Positions 10,701 to 21,071 of a stretch of 64,000 bases of DNA are shown piece by piece (position 1 is the first letter of the stretch; every line of letters starts with the position of its first letter). The translations under genes and the position numbers were made by a program. Below the pieces are notes generated by a model that ran no database searches, had not been told where the DNA came from, and saw nothing but the letters and a program-made list of their open reading frames with translations. The stretch spans positions 154,593 through 218,592 of the forward strand of contig JBNGIQ010009373.1 in the NCBI GenBank assembly GCA_049999765.1, read 5' to 3'. Source of the stretch: Phaeoceros laevis (lineage: Eukaryota > Anthocerotophyta > Anthocerotopsida > Notothyladales).

Positions 10701-12516
10701 AACTGGGGGAAGAGATGCCCTCCAATTGCATAGCATTGTAGAGACAAAGGGCTTCGTGGCCCATCCCCTGCTGGGCATAACCTGCAATCATCACGTTCCA
10801 TGTTACAATATTCCTATTTGAAAGTCTGTCAAACACCCTGCGAGCATCTCCTAGGCTACCACACTTCGCATACATGTTAACCAAGCTGCCCCCTAAAACC
10901 ACATCATGTTGCAGTCCTCGGTCTTCAATCTGGGCATGGAGCTGCTTTCCCTGAAGCAGAGCTCCTAGACCTACACTGGCGCATGCCTGCAGGAGGCATG
11001 TAAATGTAACACAATCTGGAGAACACCGGCGTTCCTGTTGCATACTACCGTAAAGAATAAGGGCTTCCTGACCCATGCCCTGCTGTGCATAACCACCAAG
11101 CATGGCATTCCACGTCAGTATATTTCTGTCCGAAAGTTGGTTAAACACTCTGCGAGCATCGTCTAAGCTACCACACTTTGCATACATGTTAACCAAGCTA
11201 CCGCCAAGAACCACATCATCTTCCAGTCCTCGTCTTCCAATCTCTGCATGGAGCTGCTTTCCCGGATGCAGACCCCCTACACCTACAGTAGCACACGCCT
11301 GCAAAAGGCACATAAATGTAACAAAATTTGGGGGGCAGAGGCCGTCCTGTTGCATACATTTATAAAGATCAAGAGCTTCCTGACCCATCCCCTGCTGGGC
11401 ATAACCTGCAATCATAGCCGTCCATGTCACGACATCTTTGACTTGGAGTCTGTCAAATACTTCGCGAGCATCCTCTAAGCTCCTGCACTTAGCGTACATA
11501 TCAAGTAAGCCATTATAGACAAAACTGTCTGGTTTCCCTGGACTCGCAAGAATATGAGCATGGATTTCCTTGCCGGCCAGTAAATCTCCTGCAATGGCAC
11601 AAGCTTTGAGAACTGCGGAATAGGTACGATTGTCGGGCTGAACAGTTGACTCAAGCATCTGCCTGTACAGTCTTATAGCCTGGGCAGCCTCTCCACGTCG
11701 AGCACAGGCGAAGATGATTGCAGCCCAGTTATAGGCGTTCGGCGTAGAGACCATAGAAAAGACTTCCAAGGCATCCTCCAACCTCCCATGCGAAGCATAC
11801 AGACCAATGAGCTGGGTGGCCACAAATGCGTCTCCTTCATACCCACTTTCGGCAGCAAGGGCATGAATGCGTCTGCCAAGGACCAGGTCCTTGATTGCGA
11901 TGCACCTTTTAAGGATACGATAGAAGAGATTGCTGGGTACATGACATCCTCGTTGTACGAGAAGGTTCAAAGCATCCACGGCGTCAGGAATTCGTCCATT
12001 CTCACATAATTTCCTGCAGATTCCAACGTCTACATGCTCCTCATACGCTGCGATTGCTCCTTGTCCTTGAATTGAGGTGGATACAGACTCAGGAGGATTC
12101 TTCATCCCAGCGTCCCATGTGGCTAGCTGGGAGTCCACCCAAGCAGGCTTGTGCCGATTGTTTAGCCAGAGGGCGAGCTTGGACTTCTTGTGCTTAAAAT
12201 CAGGATGCGAGGGAGTCGGCTTGCTCAGTCTGTTGTCCCGCCACCGTGTGGTATCTAAGAAGAACTCTTGCCATAGAAATTTCTGCAGCTCTGCTGCAGG
12301 AATTTCTACCTCTCTAAAGGTTGCTTGGCATTTCCCACACCACGCCTTCCCACCCAAGTGGCTCACGACCTCCAACCCACCAGTCTCATGTACTTGCATG
12401 CGGCGCAGTGTGTAAAATTGCGACAACCCGCCAGTCAGGGCGGGGCCGGTCAGCCCGGCATCCAGCGGCAACGGGCTGCCAGCTATCATTCGAGCGGCAT
12501 TTTCACGAGCCTGCAT
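7789..12516 (-). CDS. PPR gene 1: giant PLS-class PPR protein with truncated DYW domain
   Basis: Uninterrupted 1575-residue frame from the first ATG (12516). The frame is open back to 12573, after a stop at 12574-12576. It begins with the N-terminal region shared by all PPR genes here (LGGKAWCGKCQATF, EFFLDTTRWRD, AWVDSQLATWD). One divergent PPR unit follows (NAYNWAAIIFACARRG). Nine near-identical modules of about 102 residues come next, each a P motif (VVTWTAMIAGYAQQGMG), an L motif (VTFVCLLQACASVG) and an S motif (LVNMYAKCGSLEDAR). Then come a divergent P motif (EAWGALIGGYTRQG) and the E region (VWHTLLGACQKWNNVEIG). The PG box reads TWCTDMGG. The DYW domain stops after HSEKLAVAYA: the HxE deaminase motif is present but CxxC and the DYW end are absent, replaced from about 7858 by unrelated residues. 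Family role: organelle RNA binding for C-to-U editing. Editing activity of this product is doubtful. Confidence 0.85.
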   Translation of the reverse strand: MQARENAARMIAGSPLPLDAGLTGPALTGGLSQFYTLRRMQVHETGGLEVVSHLGGKAWCGKCQATFREVEIPAAELQKFLWQEFFLDTTRWRDNRLSKPTPSHPDFKHKKSKLALWLNNRHKPAWVDSQLATWDAGMKNPPESVSTSIQGQGAIAAYEEHVDVGICRKLCENGRIPDAVDALNLLVQRGCHVPSNLFYRILKRCIAIKDLVLGRRIHALAAESGYEGDAFVATQLIGLYASHGRLEDALEVFSMVSTPNAYNWAAIIFACARRGEAAQAIRLYRQMLESTVQPDNRTYSAVLKACAIAGDLLAGKEIHAHILASPGKPDSFVYNGLLDMYAKCRSLEDAREVFDRLQVKDVVTWTAMIAGYAQQGMGQEALDLYKCMQQDGLCPPNFVTFMCLLQACATVGVGGLHPGKQLHAEIGRRGLEDDVVLGGSLVNMYAKCGSLDDARRVFNQLSDRNILTWNAMLGGYAQQGMGQEALILYGSMQQERRCSPDCVTFTCLLQACASVGLGALLQGKQLHAQIEDRGLQHDVVLGGSLVNMYAKCGSLGDARRVFDRLSNRNIVTWNVMIAGYAQQGMGHEALCLYNAMQLEGISSPSSVTFVCLLQACANIGVRALQEGKHLHRQIQEKGLQDDVVLGCSLVNMYSKCGSVEDARTMFDRLPHRNVITWTTMITGYAHQGMGEEALSLYSSMQNVGLLPPDSVTFVCLLQACASVGVGSLHHGKQLHAQIEEQGLENDVVLGGSLVSMYVKCGSLDDARSMFDRLSDRNVVTWNAMFAGYSQQGMGQEALSLYNGMCQEGMCVPNSVTFVCLLHACAIVGVGALHDGKQLHAQIQERGLENDVDVGGSLVNMYAKCGTVDDARTVFNRLPERNVLTWTAMIAGYAQQGMALKALDIYNGMQQDGLSAPDSVTLTCLLQACANVGVGALQQGKQLHGEIEERGLQHDSVLGGSLVNMHAKCGTLEDARSVFDRLPNKNIVTWTTMIAGYAQQGMGLEALALYSRMQEEGLSAPDSVTFICLLQACASVGRGALHQGKQLHSQIQARGLEDDVVLGGSLVNMYAKCGHVEDARSVFDRLANRSPATWNAMFAGYAQQGMGQEALSLYKGMQQEGPSPNSVTFTCLLQACASLGVGALEQGKQLHAQIEERGLQNDVFLGGSLVNMYAKCGSLEDARNMFDRIPDRNVVTWTAMIAGYAQHGIVQEARSLYSDMQQESLSPPNSVTFVCLLQACANVACLPLGMQLHAEIEERGMQADTVVGGALVNMYAKCGSMLDSQQVFDSLPERTVEAWGALIGGYTRQGDSGLVFDLLDRMRLEGIQPNGITVLSVLTVCSHAGLVDKGRSYFKLMRTDYGISPTAEHYTCMMDLLGRAGHLDEAFQMAKTMPFPATGAVWHTLLGACQKWNNVEIGRQAFEFALRLDEKDAASYVLMSNIYARAQMWEEAREMQARRVKWGAWKEPGLTWCTDMGGVVHTFAVGDKKHCESEGMYARLEQLLPRMQNEGYVPHLDSSLQDRPNDEKTTELCVHSEKLAVAYAVNNIPDETTTSLTAQARSDFLVSHLPNRTITP

Positions 12517-12573
12517 CAGGCTCAGGCTATACAAACGCTCTTTCAAGTTCGACACCCCATGAGGCTTCCGCAA

Positions 12574-13138
12574 TCACCTCAGTCTAGTACGCCATGCCCC
12601 TTCGCAGTACTCATTAGAAGGCACCGTTCGAGCGATTGCATTTCCAAGTTTCAATTTCCAAGTCCTGAACTGCCTGTCATCCGTGTGACAAACTTCTGAT
12701 GCTGCACTTTCACCCGTCGTTGGGGATGAAATCCTTTCTGAGAATTACACTCTGCTCTAACTTAGTTTGACTTCCGAGGTTCCCAAGCACGCATAAGCCT
12801 CCAAGCTTACCCGGTGTTGTAGACTAGTTCTTGTTGCTCGTGCTATTACCTTTTGTGCGTACAGTGCCATCGGCCTTGGATATTGTTTGTGAAACAGCAA
12901 CCTGCAACCTTTGGCTAAAAGCGGTGGCTGATCTTTGGCCCTTAACAAGAGTGGCGTGTTCTTGGAAAAAGTGAGCATTAGTAGCTCGTGTGCACGTGGC
13001 AATGCACCAACGGCACACTACATTCAGTCGTTCCTAGACATCATTCTTCCTTCAAGTGGTGACCATCCAGCGAGCTGTTTGGCAACAGTAAGCAGTGCTT
13101 ACCAGAGCACACATGCCATGCCGTACCCGTTCTAGGAA
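12574..13138. other. Intergenic, between PPR genes 1 and 2
   Basis: 5' flank of PPR gene 1 and 3' flank of PPR gene 2, both on the minus strand. An 81-codon minus frame at 12757-13002 is not recognised. I see no DYW-domain remnant of PPR gene 2. Confidence 0.4.
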
Positions 13139-16024
13139 CTAGCTGTTCCTGACTTGCTCTGAGATATCTTCACTAGGATGCTTCTTGTCTCCAGCTACAA
13201 AGGTGTGCACCACTCCATCCATGTCAGTCCACCAGCACTGGCCTGGATTCTTCCATGCCTCACATTTCATCCTCCTTGCCTGCATCTCCTTTGCCTCCTC
13301 CCACAACTGACATCTTGCATATATGTTGGACATCAACACATAAGAAGCAGGATCCTTTTCATCCAACCCCACGGCATACTCAAAAGCCTGTTGCCCGATC
13401 TCAAGGTTATTCCACTTCCGACAAGCACCTAAGAGCGTGAGCCATACTGCAGCGTTAGGTTGGATAGGCATTGTCTTCGCCATCTGAAGCCCTTCATCCA
13501 GATGACCTGCACGTCCCAGAAGATCCATCATGCATGTGTAGTGTTCTACGGTTGGACTGATGGCATAATCAGTCCTCATAACCTCAAAGTACTCACGGCC
13601 CTTGTCAACTAGACCCACATGACTGCAAACTGCCAGCACACTGAGAAAAGTGATGCCATTTGGCTGTATGCCATCCAGTCTCATCCTGTCGAGCAAGTCA
13701 AAAACGGCCACACTATCTGCTTGTTGGGTATATCCACCAATCAGTGCACTCCATGCCTCAATAGTCCTTTCAGGCAACGAATCAAACACCTGCTGTGAGC
13801 TTGACATGCTCCCGCATTTTGCATACATATTGACTAATGCAGCTCCCACAACCGAATCAGCTTGCATTCCTTGTTCTTCAATCCCCAAATGGAGCTGCTT
13901 TCCCAAGGGAAGACATGCTACAATAGCACATGCCTGTAGGAGGCACACAAACGTAACTGAATTCGGAGGAGAGAGGCCATCTCGTTGCATACTATTGTAA
14001 AGACTAAGTGCTTCCTGACCCATTCCCTGCTGGGCATAACCTGCAATGATCGCAGTCCATGTTACAACGTTCCTGTCTGGAAGTCTGTCAAACATACTGC
14101 GAGCATCCGTTATACTACCACACTTTGCATACATGTTAACCAAGCAGCCTCCTAAAACGACATCATCTTGCAGTCCTCGTTCTTCAATCTGTGCATGGAG
14201 CTGCTTGCCGTCATGCAGAGCTCCTACTCCTACAGTGGCACAAGCCTGCAGGAGGCATGCAAATGTAACAGAATCTGGAGGAGAGAGGCCTTCATGTAGC
14301 ATACGATTGTAAAGCATAAGGGCTTCCTCACCTAAACCCTGCTGGACACAACTTGCAATGATCGCTGTCCATGTTACAACATTCCTGTCCGGAAGTCTGT
14401 CAAATATGCTGCGGGCATCCTCTACGCTCCCACACTTTGCATACATGTTAACCAAGCTGCAGCCTAGAACCACATCAACTTCAAGTCCTTGTTCCTGAAT
14501 CTGTGCATGGAGCTGCTTTCCGTCATTAAGTGCTTCCACACCCACACTGGAACATGCCTGGAGGAGGCATATAAAAGTAACGGAATCTGGAGAGAGGCCT
14601 TCCTGTTGCATACCTCTGTGAAGTTTAAGGGCTTCTTGAAGCATCCCCTGCTGTGCATAACCTGCAAGCATTGCATTCCATGTCACAACATTCCTGTCGT
14701 GTAGTCTGTCAAAAACACAACGAGCCTCCTCTACGCCACCGCACTTTGCATACATGTTCACCAAACTACCGCCTAGAACCACATCATCTTGCAGTCCTTG
14801 TTCTTTAATCTGTTCATGAAGCTGCTTACCCTCATGCAGAGCTCCTACACCTACACTGGCACACGCCTGCAGGAGGCACACAAATGTTACAGCATTTGGA
14901 GACGAGAAGCCTTCTTGTTGCATACTAGTGTAAAGATTAAGGGCTTCCCGTCCCATTCCCTGCTGCGCATAGCCTGCAATCATTGTGGTCCATGTCACAA
15001 CATCTTTGTATGGAAGTGTGTCAAACACTTTGCGGGCTTCCTCTAAGCTCCTGCACTTTGAGTACATATCAAGCAGACAATTATGAACAAAAGTGTCTGG
15101 CTTCCCTTGGGTGGCAGCAATATGTGCATGGACCTCCTTGCCGGCAACTAAATCTCCCGCAGTGGCACAAGCTTTAAGAACTGCTGAGTAGACACGGTTG
15201 TCGGGGTTAACAGTTGACTGACGCATCTGCCTGTAAAGTCGTATACCCCCCGCAGCCTCACCGAGTCTGGCATAGGCGAGGATGATGGTAGCCCAATTAT
15301 AGGCGTTCGGCCGAGAGACCTTGGAAAAGACTCGAATTGCTTCCTTCAACCTTCCATGCGAAGCATAAAGAGCGATAAGGTGGGTGGCTAAAAATGCGTC
15401 TCCTTCGTACCCACCTTCGACAGTGAGAGCATGAATGCGTCTGCCCAGGACCAGGTTCTTGTGGGAGATGCAACTTTTCAGGACACGGTAGAAGAGATTG
15501 TTCGGTACATGGCATCCTCGTTGCACCAAAAGGCTCAACGCATCCACAGCGTCAGTACTTAGCTGATTGTCACATAGCTTCCTGGACGTTTGAACGTCTA
15601 AATGCCCATCATGCGCTGCAGACGCTTCTTGCCCTTGAATTGAGGTGGACAAAGTCTCAGGAGGCCTCTTCCTCCCAAAATCCGACGTGGCTAGCTGCCA
15701 ATCCACCCAAGCACGCTTCTGCAGATTGTTTAGCCACAGGACGACCTTGCACTTGTGCTTAGAATCAGGACGTCGGGAGGTCCTTGAGATGTCCCACCAC
15801 ACTGTCGGATCTGAGAAAAACTCTTCCCGTAGAAAATCCTTCGTCTGTGCGGAAGGCATTCCTTCCTCCTCAAAGGATGCTTGGCATTTCCCATACCGCA
15901 CCTCCCCGGTTAATTTGCTCAGGGCTTCAGACTCACCCGTCTCCGTTCCCGCGGAGATAGGTGGAAAACCGGCTCTGAGCGCCTCGGTTAGCGCGAAATT
16001 TAGCTGCAACGGGCTGACAGCCAT
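13139..16024 (-). CDS. PPR gene 2: PLS-class PPR protein ending after the PG box
   Basis: Intact 961-residue frame with an ATG start (MAVSPLQL). It carries the shared N-terminal region (EVRYGKCQASF, EFFSDPTVWWD, RAWVDWQLATSD), a divergent first unit (NAYNWATIILAYARLG) and four near-identical 102-residue modules. A final divergent P motif (EAWSALIGGYTQQA) and the E region (VWLTLLGACRKWNNLEIG) follow. The PG box is CWWTDMDGVVHTF. The protein stops at HPSEDISEQVRNS, before any DYW domain, so it has no deaminase. In flowering plants, E-type editing factors lacking DYW can recruit a separate DYW protein; whether that applies here is unknown. About 90% of the gene is repeat. It lies in the same orientation as PPR genes 1 and 3. 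Confidence 0.85.
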   Translation of the reverse strand: MAVSPLQLNFALTEALRAGFPPISAGTETGESEALSKLTGEVRYGKCQASFEEEGMPSAQTKDFLREEFFSDPTVWWDISRTSRRPDSKHKCKVVLWLNNLQKRAWVDWQLATSDFGRKRPPETLSTSIQGQEASAAHDGHLDVQTSRKLCDNQLSTDAVDALSLLVQRGCHVPNNLFYRVLKSCISHKNLVLGRRIHALTVEGGYEGDAFLATHLIALYASHGRLKEAIRVFSKVSRPNAYNWATIILAYARLGEAAGGIRLYRQMRQSTVNPDNRVYSAVLKACATAGDLVAGKEVHAHIAATQGKPDTFVHNCLLDMYSKCRSLEEARKVFDTLPYKDVVTWTTMIAGYAQQGMGREALNLYTSMQQEGFSSPNAVTFVCLLQACASVGVGALHEGKQLHEQIKEQGLQDDVVLGGSLVNMYAKCGGVEEARCVFDRLHDRNVVTWNAMLAGYAQQGMLQEALKLHRGMQQEGLSPDSVTFICLLQACSSVGVEALNDGKQLHAQIQEQGLEVDVVLGCSLVNMYAKCGSVEDARSIFDRLPDRNVVTWTAIIASCVQQGLGEEALMLYNRMLHEGLSPPDSVTFACLLQACATVGVGALHDGKQLHAQIEERGLQDDVVLGGCLVNMYAKCGSITDARSMFDRLPDRNVVTWTAIIAGYAQQGMGQEALSLYNSMQRDGLSPPNSVTFVCLLQACAIVACLPLGKQLHLGIEEQGMQADSVVGAALVNMYAKCGSMSSSQQVFDSLPERTIEAWSALIGGYTQQADSVAVFDLLDRMRLDGIQPNGITFLSVLAVCSHVGLVDKGREYFEVMRTDYAISPTVEHYTCMMDLLGRAGHLDEGLQMAKTMPIQPNAAVWLTLLGACRKWNNLEIGQQAFEYAVGLDEKDPASYVLMSNIYARCQLWEEAKEMQARRMKCEAWKNPGQCWWTDMDGVVHTFVAGDKKHPSEDISEQVRNS

Positions 16025-16542
16025 GAGTCTTCACGAGCTGGTCCCCCTCAGTCAATTGTCCCGTTCCGGCAATCTGGCACCACCTGATAACACCGTATCA
16101 AAGCCAGCGTGCTTTTTATCACTGATAGTCTCATCCCTCCAGCCGATGCATGACATCCCGAAGCAATGTAGTAAAGCTCCTCCTGCTCCTCTTCTGACCA
16201 CTTTCGATCCTGATGCAACGAGCTTTGTAGTGTTGTGGGTAAATCACGAGCACAGCCCAATAAGTTAGAGCCGTGGCTGATGTTTCCAGCCGCACTCTTG
16301 ACAAGGACCGAAGCTGCACAAACCACCACCGCTGTGACCAATGCTTTTGGCAAACCAGGCCCATGCCAGTACAGTGGACTACCAAGAATTTCACCGTAGG
16401 TGTATCGCCAGGAGCCACAAAACCCTTAAATGTCATGCTTTCGACAAGTAAACTAGGCAGGATATGGCGCACACTGCTCAGCGAGAGAAGATGCGGCAAC
16501 TATCATACAATATTCATTCGGGGACCTGCGCCAAGCCGTACC
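16025..16542. other. Intergenic, between PPR genes 2 and 3
   Basis: 5' flank of PPR gene 2 and 3' flank of PPR gene 3. Minus-strand open frames of 101 and 122 codons overlap each other and are not recognised. Confidence 0.4.
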
Positions 16543-19500
16543 TTACCAGTAGTCCCCACACGAACATTTCCCCTCCTTGTACACATGGAAGCGACTTGCA
16601 TCACGGTAGATAATAGTCCGCTTTTCTACTTTGGATATGGAAGCTATGGCTCTGTGGCAGTCCTCGCATACCCGCACATTTTTCACAAGACGTATAGTTG
16701 TCCCCTTAGGTGTCAGGTTAAGAGCGTTACCGATATCCAGTTTCTGACTGTGCCCACATAGCTCATCTTCTTTCTCCTCATTGGGTACGTGCCGGAACGA
16801 CAATTCAAGTTCCGGCACAATTCCAGCTGTGGAGACTAGCTCTTCTAGTCTTACAGAGATACCTTCTCTGTCTGGATGCTTTTCTCCGACTACAAACGTG
16901 TGCACCATTCCACCCATGTCAGTCCACCAGGACTGGCCTGCCTTCTTCCATGCCCTACATTTTACTCTCCTTTCCTGCATCTCGTTTGCCTCCTGCCACA
17001 TGCCAGCCCTTGAATATATGTTGGACATCAACACATACGATGCAGCATCTTTTTCATCCAACCGCACTGCAAACTCAAAGGCATGTTTCCCAATCTAAAT
17101 GTTATTCCATTTCCCACAAGCAGCTAGCAGCGTATGCCACACTGCTCTATTAGGTGGGAAAGGCATGGTCTTGGCCATCTGTAGTGCCTCATCTAGATGA
17201 CCTGCACGGCCCAGAAGATCCACCATGCATGTGTAGTGCTCTACAGTTGGGCTGATCCCATAATCTGTCCTCATGACCTCAAAGTACCTTCGGCCTTTTT
17301 CCAGTAGACCTGCATGACTACACACTGATAGCACACCAAGAAACGTGATACCATTTGGCTGTATGCCCTCCACTCTCATCCTGGCAAGCAAATCAAACAC
17401 AGCCTCGCTATCTCCTTGGCGGGTGTATCCACCAATGAGTGCACCCCATGCCTCAATGGTTCTTTCAGGCAATGAATCAAACACCTACTGTGATTCAGAC
17501 ATGCTCCCACACTTCGCATACATATTCACCAATGCAGCTCCCACAACCAAGTCAGCCTGCATTCCTCTCTCCTCAATCTGTGCATGGAGCTCCTTTCCCA
17601 ACGATAGACCAGCCACAAATGCACAAGCCTGCAGGAGGCACACGAATGTAACAGCATCTGGAGGAGAGAGGCCCTCTTGTTGCATACTACTGTAAAGACT
17701 AAGGGCTTCTGCACCCATCCCCTGCTGGGCATGACCTGCAATCATTGCAGTCCACGCCACAACAGTCCTGTGTGGGAGTCTCACAAACATGATCCGAGCA
17801 TCCTCTAGACTACCGCACTTGGCATACATGTTAACTACGCTGCTGCAGAGATCCAGATCATCTTGCAATCCTTGTTCCTCAATCAGCGCATGAAGCTGCT
17901 GTCCCTCGTGCAGAGCTCCTACACCTACATTTGCACATGCCTGCAGTAGGCATATGAATGTGACCGAATTGGGAGGAGACAAGCCTTCCCGTTGCATACC
18001 TTTGTACAGATTAAGGGCTTCCTGACCCATACCCTGCTGGACATAACCTGCAATCATCGCAGTCCATGTTATGACATTCCTAGCTTGAAGTCTGTCAAAC
18101 ACACTGCGAGCATCCTCTAGGCTACCACACTTAGCGTACATGTTAACCAAGCTGCCGCCTAGAACCATGTCATATTCCAGTTTTCGTTCTTTCATCTGGG
18201 CATGGAGCTGCTTTCCCTCATGCAAAGCTTCTGCACCTACACTGGCACAAGCCTGCAGGAGGCATATAAATGTAACGGAATTGGGAGGAGAAAGGCCCTC
18301 TTGTTGCATTTTACTGTAAAGACCAAGGGCTTCCTGACCCATCCCCTGCTGGGCATAACCTGCAATCATCACGGTCCAGGTCACTACATTTCTAGTTGGA
18401 AGCCTGTCAAATACGATACGAGCATCCACTAGACTACCACATCTAGCATACATGTTAACCAAGCTGCCGCCTAGTAGCCCATCATATTCTAGTCTTCGTT
18501 TCCAAATTTGCGAATGGAGCTGCTTTCCCTCATGCAGAGCTCCTACACCTACACTGGCACATGCCTGCAGGAGGCATAGAAAAGTAACAGAATTTGGAGC
18601 AAACAGGCCCTCCTGTAGCATACTCTTGTAAAGAACAAGGGCTTCCTGACCCATCCCCTGCTGGGCATAACCTGCAATCATTGAGTTCCATGTTACAACA
18701 TTCCTCTTCCTCAGTCTGTCAAACACTGTGCGAGCATCATTTATGCTACCACACTTTGCATACATGGTAACCAGGCTACCTCCTAGAACCACATCATCCT
18801 GCAGTCCTTGCTCTTGAATTTGCGCATGGAGCAGCTTAACTGTATCCAGAGCTCCTTCGCCCATACTGGCACAAGCCTGAAGGAGGCATAAGAATGTAAC
18901 GGAGTCTGGAGGAGAGAGGCCCTCCAGCTGCATAATGTTGTAAAGAGTAAGGGCTTCCTGACCCATCCCCTGCTGGGCATAACCTGCAATCATCANNNNN
19001 NNNNNNNNNNNNNNNNNNNNNNNNNNNNNNNNNNNNNNNNNNNNNNNNNNNNNNNNNNNNNNNNNNNNNNNNNNNNNNNNNNNNNNNNNNNNNNNGCCCT
19101 GCTGTTGCATACAACTGTAAAGGATAAGGGCCTCCTGACCCATCCCGTGCTGGGCATAACCTGCAATCATCGCCGTCCATGTAACAAGATTCCTCTCCGG
19201 AAGTTTGTCAAACGTGCTGCGAGCATCCTCTACATTACCGCACTTCGCATACATGTTAACCAAACTGCCACCAACAACGACATCATCTTCCAATCCTTGT
19301 GCCTGAATCTCTGCATGGAGCTGCCTTCCCATATCTAGAGCTCCTACCCCTATGCTGGCACACGCCTGCAGGAGGCATATGAATGTAACAGAATCAGGAC
19401 GGCAAAGGCCCCGTTGTTGCATACCGTTGTAAAGACTAAGGGCTTCCTGACCCATACCCTGCTGGGCATAACCTGTAAGCATGGCATTCCATGTCACTAT

Positions 19501-20551
19501 AGTTCTGTCTGGCAGGCTGTCAAATACTCTACGAGCATCATCTAAGCTTCTGCACTTTGCGTACATATCAAGTAAGCCAGTTTGAACAAAGATATCTGCC
19601 TTTCCTGGACTCGCAAGAATATGGGCATGGACCTCCTTGCCGGCAGCTAAATCCCCGGCACTGCCGCAAGCTTTGAGAACTGCTGAATAGGCACGACCGT
19701 CAGGTTGAACAGTTGAATCACGCAGCTGTCTGTACAGACGTATAGCCTGGGCAGCCTCTCCACCTCTAGCACAGGCGAAAATGATGCTAGCCCAATTATG
19801 GGCGGTCGGCGTAGGGACCTTGGAAAAGACTCGCATTGCTTCTTCCAGCCTCCCATGGGAAGCATAGAGACTGATAAGGTGAGTGGCCAGAAATGCATCT
19901 CCTTCATACCCACTTCCAACAGTAAGGGCATGAGTGCGCCTGCCCAAAGCCAGGTCCTTGTCTGCAATGCACCTCTTGAGGACTCGATAGAAGAGATTGT
20001 TGGGTATATGACATCCTCGTTGCACCAAAAGGTTCAATGCATCCACAGCGTCAGTCGTTCGTCCATGCTCACATAGCTTCCTGCAGATTCCAAAGTCCAA
20101 ATGCTCCTGATTCGCTGCAATTGGTCCTTGCCCTTCAACTGAGGTGGCTACAGATTCAGGAGGTCCCTTCATCTCCGCGTCCAACGTGACTAGCTGCGAG
20201 GCCACCCAAGCAGGCCTCTGTCGGTTGTATCGCCATTGAGAGACCTTGGAATTGTTGTGCTTAAAATCAGGATGCTGGAAAGTCAGTTTGCTCTGTCTGA
20301 TGTCTGACCTCTGGGTTGAATTTGCGAAAACCTCTTCCCTTATAAAATGCTGCAGCTCCTCTGGAGTCTTACCTTCCTCTCTATAGCATGCTTGGCGTTG
20401 CCCACACCACACCTTCCCTGCTAAGTGGGTCAGGGCTTCAAAACCACCACTCTCGTGTACTAGTCCTTGCATGCGCGGCAATAGGGAGATTGGTGGGCAA
20501 CTGGTACTCAACACCGGGCCCGAAATCCAGCTGCAACGGGCTGACAGGCAT
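16543..20551 (-). pseudogene. PPR gene 3: DYW-type PPR pseudogene with two nonsense codons and an assembly gap
   Basis: This is the only member of the cluster with a full-length DYW domain, ending CSCGDYW at 16546. The start MPVSPLQLDFG (ATG 20551) is in a different frame from the rest, so a small indel lies near 20515-20535. The main frame then runs to a TAG at 17485-17487, where sister genes read CAG (SESQQVF). A second TAG at 17095-17097 replaces GAG in WNN(V)EIG. Modules: a divergent first unit, then at least seven near-identical ones, then EAWGALIGG. The DYW domain has the SWWTDMGG PG box, CEDCH and CSCGDYW, but its HxE motif reads CGHSQKLDIG: the catalytic Glu is Gln (CAG). A 100-N gap (18996-19095) sits inside the module array. 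Nuclear transcripts are not known to be repaired by organelle editing, so I call this a pseudogene. Confidence 0.8.
18996..19095. other. Assembly gap (100 N) inside the PPR module array
   Basis: Exactly 100 N, a conventional placeholder length. Both flanks are the same part of a PPR module: P motif ending MQQQG on one side and P motif starting MIAGYAQQGMG on the other. Missing DNA of about 230 bp, or that plus multiples of about 306 bp, would keep the array in register, so the true length is probably not 100. Confidence 0.95.
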
Positions 20552-20751
20552 CAATCGATCTCCACTAGCAAGCTCCTTGAGCTGCTCACAGTCTCTTCGG
20601 GGCTATGCGATGGCGTCCTGAATGAACTCCGAAAACCCAAGCACCTGCGAGCGCTTCCAGAGTCTTCTCCCAGCAGTATCTCTAGCACGTTGTTGACCTG
20701 TCTTGATTCAGACATCAGAAAGCAGACTACATTGTAGGATGCCGTTGCGAA

Positions 20752-20792
20752 CCTCCCAGCGGCTGCGATTTGGAGGAGGAGCCGCTGGGAGG
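20752..20792. repeat. Short hairpin, 13-bp arms
   Basis: CCTCCCAGCGGCT at 20752-20764 and its exact reverse complement at 20780-20792, with a 15-base loop. A related degenerate copy (GAGCCTCTGGGAAGCGAG) follows at about 20821. Confidence 0.75.
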
Positions 20793-20983
20793 CGAGTACC
20801 TCAAGCTCCGATTTCAAAAAGGAGCCTCTGGGAAGCGAGTTCCACAAGGCCCGTCCACACTGGGATACAAATGCCCGTTTTTACAATATGTCCGCGCTGT
20901 TCAATAATGACAGTTCGCTAACTTAGCTACAAAAAATTATGAATACAGACACATACACGGTAACACGAGGTAGTCTCCATTAC

Positions 20984-21071
20984 GTTGAAGTTGCTGCCGT
21001 TTCAAACCACTGGGAAGTGAACTGACATCCTCGCCTGCTCATGTGCTTTTTGAAACGGCAGCAACTTCAAC
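20984..21071. repeat. Perfect 23-bp inverted repeat
   Basis: Positions 20984-21006 and 21049-21071 are exact reverse complements (GTTGAAGTTGCTGCCGTTTC... and its partner), separated by 42 bases. It may be a foldback element or a trace of the inversion that gave the cluster its two orientations. Confidence 0.9.

Noticed and set aside
7860-12587. Plus-strand open frames of 60-190 codons across PPR gene 1, and similar ones opposite the other PPR genes
   Set aside because: They recur at the same place in every module and are antisense shadows of the repeated PPR sequence.
18783-20514. Reading the frame through the N block as one continuous protein
   Set aside because: The 100 N are a placeholder, so continuity of frame across them carries no information.
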